Shown one piece after another: positions 48,619-56,767 of a stretch of 64,000 nt of DNA. The position numbers and the translations under genes are program-made. Origin of the DNA: Fidelibacterota bacterium (GTDB lineage: Bacteria > Pseudomonadota > Alphaproteobacteria > Rhodospirillales > Rhodospirillaceae). The DNA lies in assembly GCA_947476065.1 (NCBI GenBank), contig CANJPG010000005.1, positions 18,657 through 82,656 of the forward strand, in the 5' to 3' direction. The notes below the pieces were generated by a model. That model worked only from the letters and a program-made list of their open reading frames with translations. It was not told the DNA's origin and did no database searches. Each line of letters starts with the position of its first letter. Positions within the stretch are counted from its first letter, which is position 1.

Positions 48619-49111
48619 ACGCGCGACGAATTTTCTCAGGCGCCTCATGCACGCATCATGCTCGTGCGTTGATTATCAACGCGCTCATGTTCGGCTCAGC
48701 TACTTAACGTCGCTTTAACCTGACTCTCATGCCGGGAGCATCAACAATGCGCGCTCGCTTGTGCGCGCGTTGCGTTTCGCGCTTTCGCTTTCCGTTCCGT
48801 GCCTTTGGCGTCTTGCGTCTCCATCCCAAACCCTCTCCTGGAAGCAATATGCCGAAACACGCCGCGGAAGTACCACGGGCGCCGTCGGCAGCGCGTGCGA
48901 GCGCGGTGCCGCCCGCGGCTTGGGCTGTGGGATTTTAAGGTGGCGGCGCCCGTGGATTTTTTGGGGCGGATTTTTTTGCCTTCTCGCACACGCGAAGGCT
49001 GATGGGACGCTAAGTCCGCGTTTTTCCAGCATTTTTCCCCCAAAGTGGGATTTCAGCCCGGGCCTAAGCTCATGTAGAATGATCCCCAGATTAGGGAGAT
49101 CGCCGCGCGCC
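48619..49111. other. 493-base intergenic region
   Basis: No believable gene on either strand; the open frames here are arginine-rich and lack support. It contains a dyad GCGTTGAT-T-ATCAACGC (48666-48682), a perfect CtrA-type box and GANTC site (48704-48726), and later direct repeats with runs of T (around 48955-48980). It must hold the promoter of the regulator pair and may encode an RNA. Confidence 0.5.
48704..48726 (+). promoter_or_regulatory. CtrA-type box with adjoining GANTC site
   Basis: TTAA (48704-48707), seven bases, TTAACC (48715-48720): an exact match to TTAA-N7-TTAAC, the binding site of the cell-cycle regulator CtrA. A GACTC site (CcrM target) follows at 48722-48726. It is the only such box I found in the non-coding DNA of the window. 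It is 390 bases upstream of the response regulator gene. Confidence 0.6.
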
Positions 49112-49792
49112 ATGACCACCCGTGTTCTTGTTATCGAAGATGATCCTGAGACCGCCGGCGAGATTGTCGCCGAGTTGTCGTCCCACGGCTTTGAAGTGGA
49201 TTGGGCCGCCACCGGCAACGACGGCCTGGCGCGGGCCGGCAGCGGCACCTACGACGTCATGACCGTCGATCGCCTGCTGCCCGAGGTCGACGGACTGTCG
49301 ATTGTCGAGAACATCCGCAGCAACGGCATCAAGACGCCAGTGCTTGTCCTCTCGGCACTCGCCGAAGTCGACGACCGCGTGCGCGGCCTGAAGGCCGGCG
49401 GCGACGACTACCTCACCAAGCCCTTTGCCCTGGTCGAGCTTTCGGCGCGCGTCGATGCGCTGCTGCGCCGCCCGGCCGATCCGCGCGAGACCGTGCTGCG
49501 CGTGGGACCGTTGACGCTTGATCTCATCGAACGCACCGCCAAGCGCCTGACCCGCGCCCTCGGCATCCTGCCGCGCGAATTCCAGCTGCTGGAATATCTC
49601 ATGCGGCATACGGGGCAAGTGGTGACGCGCGCCATGCTGTTCGAGGAAGTCTGGCATTACCGCTTCGATCCGCGCACCAACCTGGTCGACGTGCACATGG
49701 GCCGATTGCGCAGAAAGGTGGATGCCGCCGGCGAAGCGCCGATGATCCACAGCGTGCGCGGCACCGGATTCTTATTGAGAGCTCCGAGCTAG
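49112..49792 (+). CDS. OmpR/PhoB family response regulator
   Basis: A 226-residue two-component transcription regulator. The receiver domain has the acidic pair IEDD, the phospho-acceptor D53 in MTVDRLLPEVDG and the lysine in YLTKPFAL. The winged-helix DNA-binding domain (about 125-222) has REFQLLEYLMRHTGQVVTR and the C-terminal VRGTGFLL. The ATG at 49112 is chosen; an in-frame ATG 11 codons upstream is possible. The kinase gene follows after two bases. Confidence 0.94.
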   Translation: MTTRVLVIEDDPETAGEIVAELSSHGFEVDWAATGNDGLARAGSGTYDVMTVDRLLPEVDGLSIVENIRSNGIKTPVLVLSALAEVDDRVRGLKAGGDDYLTKPFALVELSARVDALLRRPADPRETVLRVGPLTLDLIERTAKRLTRALGILPREFQLLEYLMRHTGQVVTRAMLFEEVWHYRFDPRTNLVDVHMGRLRRKVDAAGEAPMIHSVRGTGFLLRAPS

Positions 49793-49794
49793 CG

Positions 49795-51156
49795 ATGCGC
49801 CTTCCCGAATTCATCCGCACCTCCACCTTCCGGTGGACCCTGGGCATGTCGGCAGTGTTCGTGGCGGCCGCGCTGGTGCTGGTGGCGGTGATTTACCAGG
49901 AGACCAGCAGCGAGAACCAGGGGCGCATCGATCGCGCGCTGACCCAGGAAGTGCGCAGCACCATCGCCGACGACATCGGCAACACCCAGCTGCACATCGA
50001 CGTGCGTCTGCTCGACGATCCCGCGCGCGTGCGCCTGGCCGGGGTGTTCACGCCCGATCACAAGCCGCTGGCCGGCAACATGGCGTCCTATCCGCGCGAC
50101 TTCGAGCCCGACGGCAAGGTGTGGAACGTCACCGCCGAACGCAGCGAGGGCGGCAGAGTCATAAACCAGGATGCGCGCGCCGTCGGCGGCATGCTGAAGA
50201 ACGGCAACATTTATATCGTCGCGCGTAACTTCGCCGACCAGGCCCCTCTGCAGCAGAGCATGTTCCACATCCTCGCCATCGGCCTCGCGCCAGCGACGAT
50301 CCTGGCACTCATTTGCGGCGTGATCCTCAGCATGCGCACGGCGCGGCGCATCGAAGGCATTCACCAGATGGCGGGGCGCATCATGCAGGGCTACCTGCAC
50401 GAGCGCCTGCCCAGCCGCGGCACCCGCGACGACTTCGACAAGCTGGTCGACATCATCAACGCCATGCTCAACCAGATCGAACATCTGATGAGCGAGGTCA
50501 AAGGCGTCGGCGACGACATCGCCCACGACCTGCGCACGCCTTTGACGCGCGTGCGCGCATCGCTCGAACGCGGCCGCGACAACGCGGGGTCCCTCGATGA
50601 TCTGCGCCGCGCCGTCGACAAGGGCATCATGGGCATCGATCAGGCCCTGGGCGTCACCACGGCGCTGTTGCGCATTGCCGCCCTCGAGCAGGGCCAGCGC
50701 AGCGCCGGCTTCGGCGACGTCGACCTCGGCACCATCATCTCGGCCATCGTCGAGCTCTATGAACCCGCCGCCGAAGACAAGGGGGTCACCCTCAACGCCG
50801 GCGGCATCGCGCATATGGTGTTGCGCGGCGATGCCGACCTGTTGTTCGAGGCGATCTCCAATCTGGTCGACAACGCCATCAAGTTCACGCCGCGGGGCGG
50901 CACCGTCGCCATTGAATTGGTGCGCACCGAGCACAACGCGCTGCTGCGCGTCGCCGACACCGGCCCCGGCATTCCCGTGCCCGAACGTGAAGCGGTGTTT
51001 CGCCGCTTCTACCGCTCGGACAAAAGCCGCAATGCCGCCGGCATGGGCTTGGGCTTGGCCCTGGTGGCCGCCATCTCCCGCTTGCACGGCTTTCGCGTTC
51101 AGGTAGCCGACAGCCAGCAGGGCTGCACCGTCGAGATGATCTGCAATCCGGCCTGA
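49795..51156 (+). CDS. Sensor histidine kinase
   Basis: A 453-residue membrane kinase: first membrane segment about 15-34, periplasmic domain to about 155, second segment about 160-180, HAMP linker, HisKA domain with His244 in AHDLRTPLTRV, and an HATPase domain with N box NLVDNAIKF and G boxes DTGPGIP and GMGLGLALV. It should phosphorylate the adjacent OmpR-type regulator. The signal is unknown; mipA upstream suggests an envelope stimulus. Confidence 0.94.
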   Translation: MRLPEFIRTSTFRWTLGMSAVFVAAALVLVAVIYQETSSENQGRIDRALTQEVRSTIADDIGNTQLHIDVRLLDDPARVRLAGVFTPDHKPLAGNMASYPRDFEPDGKVWNVTAERSEGGRVINQDARAVGGMLKNGNIYIVARNFADQAPLQQSMFHILAIGLAPATILALICGVILSMRTARRIEGIHQMAGRIMQGYLHERLPSRGTRDDFDKLVDIINAMLNQIEHLMSEVKGVGDDIAHDLRTPLTRVRASLERGRDNAGSLDDLRRAVDKGIMGIDQALGVTTALLRIAALEQGQRSAGFGDVDLGTIISAIVELYEPAAEDKGVTLNAGGIAHMVLRGDADLLFEAISNLVDNAIKFTPRGGTVAIELVRTEHNALLRVADTGPGIPVPEREAVFRRFYRSDKSRNAAGMGLGLALVAAISRLHGFRVQVADSQQGCTVEMICNPA

Positions 51157-51338
51157 GCCGCCAGGTCTCAGGCGGGCTTCCCGAGTCCCCGAAAATCGGT
51201 GTCGTTTCAGCCTCTCCAAAAGTCATCCACAGGCTAAAAACTGGCGTATTTCCAAGGGTTAAGGGCCTTTGTCTAAAATTCTCCACAAATGGTATGGATG
51301 GTGCTACCCAACCCCATCATCTAGTTGAGGAGGATGTC

Positions 51339-51950
51339 TTGAAGAACTTCACGCGTCGCGCCGCCACACTGCTCGGAGGCTTTGCTGTCATGGCGGCCGT
51401 CGCAGGCTCTGCCATTGCCGCCGATGCTCCCAAGGCCGCGGTCTACAAGGAATATGTGCAGGGCAATCCCAAGGCCAAGGTCACCGTGATCGAGTATGCC
51501 TCGCTCACCTGCCCGCACTGTGCGCACTTCGCCACCGCCGAGTATCCCGAGCTCAAGAAGAACTACATCGACACCGGCAAGATCAAATTCGTCTTCCGCG
51601 ACTTCCCGCTCGATGGTCTGGCGACCGGCGCTGCCTTGCTCGCGCGCTGCGTGCCCAACGACCGCGGCGCGGTGATGGTCGAGATGATGTTCCAGAACCA
51701 AAGCGAGTGGGTGCGTTCCGAAAAGCCCCTCGAAGTGCTGCGCGGCTACGCCCAGCTGGCCGGCCTGAACTCCGAAGGCGTCGACGCCTGCCTCAAGAAC
51801 GAAGCCATCTTGAAAGAGATCCAGAGCGTGCAGGAAAAGGCCGTGTCGCTTTACAAAGTGAAAGCCACGCCCAGCTTCTTCGTCAACGAAGACCTGGTGG
51901 AAGGCAACGACTACGAGGCCCTCAAGAAGGCCATCGACAAAAAGCTGTAG
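51339..51950 (+). CDS. DsbA-family thiol:disulfide oxidoreductase
   Basis: A 203-residue periplasmic thioredoxin-fold protein. A signal peptide (MKNFTRRAATLLGGFAVMAA) ends near ASA-type residues, and the active site is C58-P-H-C61 in ASLTCPHCAHF. The cis-proline is in KATPSFFVN. The start is TTG at 51339, with GAGGAGG five bases upstream; the nearby ATG is out of frame. It precedes smc, the usual alphaproteobacterial order. The ScsB-like protein at 20 kb could reduce it. Confidence 0.9.
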   Translation: MKNFTRRAATLLGGFAVMAAVAGSAIAADAPKAAVYKEYVQGNPKAKVTVIEYASLTCPHCAHFATAEYPELKKNYIDTGKIKFVFRDFPLDGLATGAALLARCVPNDRGAVMVEMMFQNQSEWVRSEKPLEVLRGYAQLAGLNSEGVDACLKNEAILKEIQSVQEKAVSLYKVKATPSFFVNEDLVEGNDYEALKKAIDKKL

Positions 51951-52072
51951 ACGCATTTCCGGCGCAGCACTCTCCTGGGGGAAAGTGCCACGCCTGGCTA
52001 TCTAGTTTCGCTATCTAAGTTAAGGGGCGCCGCGCACATCACCCTCGCGCGGCAGTGAGGCGGAGAGTTTCT

Positions 52073-55000
52073 TTGGTTGCCTTTTCAAAACTGCGTCTGT
52101 CTGGTTTCAAATCCTTCGTCGATGCGACGGAACTGCTGATCGAGGATGGTCTTACGGGGATTGTCGGCCCTAACGGCTGCGGCAAATCCAACCTCGTCGA
52201 GGCCCTGCGCTGGGCCATGGGTGAGACGTCGGCCAAGCAGCTGCGCGGCGGCGACATGGACGAAGTGATCTTCGGCGGTACCCGCGATAGACCCGCCCGC
52301 AACATCGCCGAAGTCTCGATTTATCTCGACAACAGCTCGCGCAAGGCCACCGCGCAATTCAACGACACCGACGACCTGGAAATCACGCGACGCATCGAGC
52401 GCGAGAAGGGCTCCCAGTACAAGGTCAACGGCCGCGACGTGCGGGCGAAAGATGTGCAGCTGCTGTTCGCCGACGTGGCGACGGGTGCCCGTTCCACCGC
52501 CATCGTCAGCCAGGGTCGCATTGGCGCTATCATCAACTCGAAGCCCGCCGCGCGCCGCAACCTGCTCGAAGAAGCCGCCGGCATTACGGGTTTGCACAGC
52601 CGCCGCCACGAAGCCGAGCTGCGCCTGTCGGCCGCCGAGACCAACCTCAACCGCTTGAACGACGTCATCGTCGCCCTCGAGGCGCAGCTGGAAAGCCTGA
52701 AGAAGCAGGCCCGCCAAGCTGTTCGTTATAGAACGATTTCCGAAAGCATCCGCGCCGCCGACGCTTTGGTGCTGATGATCAAGCGCGACGAAGCCACCGC
52801 CATGTTGTCCGCTGCGCGCGCGGCCCTCTCCGAGATCGAGACGGTTGTGGCAGACCGCACCGGCGAAGCCGCCAATGCCGCGACACATCAAGCAGACGCC
52901 GCCTCGGCGATGCCGGCCCTGCGCCGCACCGAAGCCGAAGCCGCCGCGCGGCTGCAGCATCTGGTCATCGCCCGCGACAAACTGGACGAAGAGTTGGAGC
53001 GCATTGCACGCGCCCGCGAAGCCGTCGAGATGCGCCTTGCGCAAATCCGCGACGACTTGGCCCGTGAAGGGGCCCGTATGAGCGACGCTGACTCGGCCCT
53101 TGCCCGCGTCGTCGCCGAGCAGGACGAGCTTAACGCCGCCGCCGCCGCCGAAGTGGCCGAGCGCGAGCGCACCCGTGAAGCGCTGATGAACGCGGCCAAA
53201 GCGGTCGAAGTCGTCGAGGAAGAACTGACTCTGCTCAACCGCCAGCTGTCGCAGGCTGACTCGGCCCGCGCCGCCGCGCGCCAGCAGCTCAATGAATCCG
53301 ATATGCGCCGCCAGCGCGCCGACCGCCGCCTGCAGGAAGTGCTGACGCAGCTTGAGACCGTGCGGCAGAACGCCATCTCGCCTGACGTCATCGCTGCCGA
53401 GGAAGCCAACTTCGCCCAGGCCGAAGAAACTTTGTCCGTTGCCCGCGCCACCTGGGAAGAGGCCGAACAGAACCGCGCCGCCGCGCAAACGGCATACGAA
53501 CAAGCCCGCGACGTCGCGCAAACCAAGGCCGCCGAACACACCAAGCTGCGCGCCGAAGCCGTGGCCCTTGAGGAACTGCTGGCCGAGCCCAAGGCCGCCG
53601 GCGCCTGGAGCCCGATCATTGATTCCGTCAGCGTCGAGCCCGGCTTTGAAGCCGCACTGGGTGCGGCCGTGGGCGATGATCTTTCCGCAGCCGGTGACGA
53701 CACCGCCCCCATGCGCTGGCAGCTGCTGCCGCCATTCCTGGAATTCTCGGCGCTGCCGGAAGGTGCGCGTCCGCTGTCCGACGTTGTGCGTGCGCCCGAC
53801 CGCCTCGCCCGCCGCTTGTCGCAGGTGGGCATTGTCGCCGACGCGGCGACGGCGCTGTCACTGCAAAGCCAGCTGAAGCCCGGCCAGCGTCTGGTCACGG
53901 CGACCGGCGACCTGTGGCGCTGGGACGGCTTCATCGCCGCCGCCGGTGCGGCCAACGCCGCCGCCACGCGCCTCAAGCAGCGCAATCGTTTGAAGGAACT
54001 GCTGGGCCTTCTGGAAACTTCCACCGCCGCCCTGCAAGAGGCCGAAGCCGCCGTCGCGACCGCCAAGCAGACCATCGCCGCCGCGCAAGGCACCGAACAG
54101 ACCACCCGCGCTGCTATCCGCGAAGCCGAAGTCTTCAACAACCGCGCGCGTGATGCTCTTGCGGTGGTGCGCCAGAAACTGGCCGCCTCCCAAAGCCGCA
54201 TCGCCAGCCTCGAAGACTCTGCCGGCCAGCTGAAGACGGAAGTCGACGAAGCCCAGGTGCAGATCGACTTCGCCCAAGGCCGCTTGGCTGAACTCGGCGA
54301 CGGCTCGGACCTGCGCGCCGACGTCGAAGCCAAACAATCGGGCCTCGGCCATCTGCGCCAGGAACTGATGGAAGCCCGCGCGGTCTATGACAGCTTGGCC
54401 CGCCAAGCCGACGAACGCACCCGCCGCCTGTCCGCCCTCGCCAACGAAGCCAAGTCCTGGGAAAGCCGCCGCGACGAAGCCAAGCGCCAGATCGAAGAGC
54501 TGGAACTGCGCCAGCGCCGCGCCGGGGAAGAGTTGGAAGCCCTCGCCGCCCGCCCGGCCGAGATCGCCGAACAGCGCAATGTGCTGATGGATCAGCTGCA
54601 GATCGCCGAAGCCGCCCGCACCGAAGCCGCCGATGCGTTGGCCGTGGGCGAGAAGGCGCTGTCGGAAGCCGACAAACGTCTGCGCGACGCCGAACATGCC
54701 CTGGCCGAGGCCCGCGAAGACCGCGTGCGCCGCGAGTCAGCCGTGTCCGCCGGCGAGCAGAGCCTCGCCATCATCGACGGCAATATCCGCGAACGTATCC
54801 AGTGCGAGCCGGAAGAGATCCGCACGCACACGAAATTCGAAGCCAATGAAGAACTGCCGCCCCTCGAAAAAGCCGAGAAGAGCCTGCAGCGCCTTGTCAG
54901 CGAACGCGACAACCTTGGTGCGATCAACCTACGCGCCGAGCAGGAGAGCGAAGAACTCACCCAGCAGATCCTGGGCCTGACCACGGAACGCGACGACCTG

Positions 55001-55540
55001 GTAGCCGCCATCGCCCGCCTGCGCGAGGGTATAGCGATGCTGAACAAGGAAGGCCGCGAACGCCTGCTGACCTCGTTCAAAGAGGTCGACGGCCACTTCC
55101 GCAACCTGTTCACCAAACTGTTCGGCGGCGGACGCGCACATCTGGAACTCACCGAAGCCGAAGACCCCTTGGAAGCTGGCCTCGAAATCATGGCGAGCCC
55201 GCCCGGCAAGCGCCTGGGCAACCTCGGCCTGATGTCGGGCGGTGAACAAGCGCTCACTGCACTCGCGCTGCTGTTCGCCGTGTTCATGACCAACCCCGCC
55301 CCCATCTGCGTGCTGGACGAAGTGGACGCACCACTCGACGACGCCAACGTCGACCGTTTCTGCACGCTGGTGGCGGAGATCATCAAGATCACCGGCACCC
55401 GCGTCCTCTGCGTCACTCACCACCGCATGACCATGGCCCGCATGGACCGCCTCTTCGGCGTGACGATGGCCGAACGCGGCGTAAGCCGCCTTGTGAGCGT
55501 GGACTTGAAGGCGGCGGAACAGATGCGGGATGTGGCGTAG
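52073..55540 (+). CDS. smc: Chromosome segregation protein SMC
   Basis: An 1155-residue SMC ATPase that condenses and resolves chromosomes with ScpA/ScpB. Walker A is GPNGCGKSN (about 32-40); the signature LMSGGEQALTAL and Walker B ICVLDEVDAPLDD lie near the C-terminus. Between are two long coiled coils and a hinge domain at about 500-630. I chose TTG at 52073, giving MVAFSKLRLSGFKSF, the conserved family start, with GGCGGAG upstream, over the GTG at 52055. It is 122 bases after the DsbA-like gene. Confidence 0.96.
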   Translation: MVAFSKLRLSGFKSFVDATELLIEDGLTGIVGPNGCGKSNLVEALRWAMGETSAKQLRGGDMDEVIFGGTRDRPARNIAEVSIYLDNSSRKATAQFNDTDDLEITRRIEREKGSQYKVNGRDVRAKDVQLLFADVATGARSTAIVSQGRIGAIINSKPAARRNLLEEAAGITGLHSRRHEAELRLSAAETNLNRLNDVIVALEAQLESLKKQARQAVRYRTISESIRAADALVLMIKRDEATAMLSAARAALSEIETVVADRTGEAANAATHQADAASAMPALRRTEAEAAARLQHLVIARDKLDEELERIARAREAVEMRLAQIRDDLAREGARMSDADSALARVVAEQDELNAAAAAEVAERERTREALMNAAKAVEVVEEELTLLNRQLSQADSARAAARQQLNESDMRRQRADRRLQEVLTQLETVRQNAISPDVIAAEEANFAQAEETLSVARATWEEAEQNRAAAQTAYEQARDVAQTKAAEHTKLRAEAVALEELLAEPKAAGAWSPIIDSVSVEPGFEAALGAAVGDDLSAAGDDTAPMRWQLLPPFLEFSALPEGARPLSDVVRAPDRLARRLSQVGIVADAATALSLQSQLKPGQRLVTATGDLWRWDGFIAAAGAANAAATRLKQRNRLKELLGLLETSTAALQEAEAAVATAKQTIAAAQGTEQTTRAAIREAEVFNNRARDALAVVRQKLAASQSRIASLEDSAGQLKTEVDEAQVQIDFAQGRLAELGDGSDLRADVEAKQSGLGHLRQELMEARAVYDSLARQADERTRRLSALANEAKSWESRRDEAKRQIEELELRQRRAGEELEALAARPAEIAEQRNVLMDQLQIAEAARTEAADALAVGEKALSEADKRLRDAEHALAEAREDRVRRESAVSAGEQSLAIIDGNIRERIQCEPEEIRTHTKFEANEELPPLEKAEKSLQRLVSERDNLGAINLRAEQESEELTQQILGLTTERDDLVAAIARLREGIAMLNKEGRERLLTSFKEVDGHFRNLFTKLFGGGRAHLELTEAEDPLEAGLEIMASPPGKRLGNLGLMSGGEQALTALALLFAVFMTNPAPICVLDEVDAPLDDANVDRFCTLVAEIIKITGTRVLCVTHHRMTMARMDRLFGVTMAERGVSRLVSVDLKAAEQMRDVA

Positions 55541-55578
55541 GGCTGCGGCTTTACCCACGCCGCCCGCACCCCCGACAA

Positions 55579-55665
55579 CCGTCGTCCTGGGATTCATTCC
55601 CAGGCCCCATACAATCTCCGCGCCCGCCGCCGCATGGATCCTGGGGACAAGCCCCAGGATGACGG
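55579..55665. repeat. REP-like palindrome doublet, copy 2
   Basis: Units 55579-55604 (CCGTCGTCCTGGG...CCCAGG) and 55635-55665, whose perfect nine-pair hairpin has arms 55638-55646 and 55652-55660 and ends GATGACGG. The tail ends face inward, the opposite arrangement to the copy at 43.5 kb. It lies after smc. Confidence 0.78.
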
Positions 55666-55693
55666 CAGAGCTCATGAAATCGGCGGCGGGGTT

Positions 55694-55731
55694 TTAATTC
55701 GTACCAGGTACAATTAATTCCGGCCTATAAC
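55694..55731 (+). promoter_or_regulatory. Palindrome and -10-like box before the PhnA-domain gene
   Basis: TTAATT, one base, GTACC (55701-55705), A, GGTAC (55707-55711), AATTAA form an interrupted inverted repeat. TATAAC follows at 55726-55731, so the palindrome would cover the -35 region, as a repressor site does. Confidence 0.4.
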
Positions 55732-55760
55732 CTCCGCACACCAACAGGGGAGCGCTTCAC

Positions 55761-55973
55761 ATGGACGTCAAGGACAGCAATGGCACCAAGCTCGCCGACG
55801 GCGATACGGTCACGTTGATCAAGGACCTGAAGGTCAAGGGCTCCAACGTCACGCTTAAGCGCGGGGATGTCGTCAAGAACATCCGCCTGACCTCGGACGA
55901 AGAGGAAATCGAAGGCCGCTCGGACAAAGTAAAGGGCCTTGTGCTGAAGACCGCCTTCGTCAAGAAGGCCTGA
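55761..55973 (+). CDS. PhnA/YjdM C-terminal domain protein
   Basis: A 70-residue protein matching only the C-terminal domain of PhnA/YjdM (VKDSNGTKLADGDTVTLIKD, then KVKGLVLKTAFVKK); the zinc-ribbon N-terminal half of the longer members is missing. Despite the family name a role in alkylphosphonate use is not established. The ATG is preceded by AGGGGAGCG. A palindromic promoter region lies upstream. Confidence 0.88.
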   Translation: MDVKDSNGTKLADGDTVTLIKDLKVKGSNVTLKRGDVVKNIRLTSDEEEIEGRSDKVKGLVLKTAFVKKA

Positions 55974-55980
55974 GCGCGGC

Positions 55981-56667
55981 CTAAATCCCCCGCAGCCGCG
56001 CTGCCGCTTCATCTACGGCCGCCTGGCGTTCGGCTTGGCGTTTGGCGGATTTGGCGCGGGCGGCGGCGACAAGAACAGGTCCTGCCCGCTCGGGGCTGCC
56101 GGCGTCGAAGGGCGGGTGGGGATCGTATTCGATGCTGAGCTGGATCCCTTTGGCGACCTCTTCACCAAACGCCTGGGCCGCCACCACCAAACCGAAGTCT
56201 ATGCCAGCCGTCACACCGCCGCCGGTGATGATGTTGCCGTCGGTGACCACGCGTTCGGCGACAGGTGTCGCACCAAAGGCCGCCAGCATCTCGCGGCTCA
56301 TCCAATGGCTGGCGGCGCGTTTGCCTTTGAGCAGGCCGGCCGCGCCCAGCACCAACGCACCCGTGCACACGCTGGTGACGTAACGCGCGCGCGCCGCCTG
56401 GTGCCGCAGGAAGGCCAGCGTTTCGGCATCGTTCAGCAGGCGGTTGATGCCCGATCCGCCGGGCACGCAGATGACATCAAGCTGCGGACAATCGGCAAAG
56501 GTGGTGTTTGGGATCAGCTGCAGGCCGCCGCCGGCCCTGATGGGGTCGCGGGTTTTCCAGATGAGGTGGATCTCGGCCTCCGGGAGGTTATTGAGCACCT
56601 CGTAGGGGCCGGACATGTCCAGCTGCGTGATATCGGGGAAAATCAGAAAGCCAATGCGAAAGGCCAT
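55981..56667 (-). CDS. DJ-1/PfpI family protein (isonitrile hydratase-like)
   Basis: A 228-residue class I amidotransferase-fold protein. The nucleophile cysteine is in VTSVCTGALVLGAAGLL (about 99-115), in the nucleophile elbow of the DJ-1/PfpI superfamily; the early MSGPYEVL and later IITGGGVTAGIDFGL segments match isonitrile hydratase-like members. Actual activity may be hydratase, protease-like or regulatory; there is no AraC-type HTH. It converges with the PhnA-domain gene and is divergent from the DUF6351 gene. Confidence 0.83.
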   Translation of the reverse strand: MAFRIGFLIFPDITQLDMSGPYEVLNNLPEAEIHLIWKTRDPIRAGGGLQLIPNTTFADCPQLDVICVPGGSGINRLLNDAETLAFLRHQAARARYVTSVCTGALVLGAAGLLKGKRAASHWMSREMLAAFGATPVAERVVTDGNIITGGGVTAGIDFGLVVAAQAFGEEVAKGIQLSIEYDPHPPFDAGSPERAGPVLVAAARAKSAKRQAERQAAVDEAAARLRGI

Positions 56668-56767
56668 GGGGCACCTATGGGCTGCGTCGTCACCCGATCA
56701 TAGCCGAAGCAGGCCGGGGACTGGTACAGTCAGCCCGCCGAGAGCCGCCGTCTTTGGGAGAACTAAA

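Noticed and set aside
48741..49043. 100-codon minus-strand frame and a 69-codon plus-strand frame in the mipA-regulator gap
   Set aside because: Arginine-rich composition, no ribosome site, no recognisable domain.
52085..54333. Long minus-strand frames opposite smc
   Set aside because: Low-complexity serine/arginine or glycine-rich translations; smc on the plus strand has full motifs.
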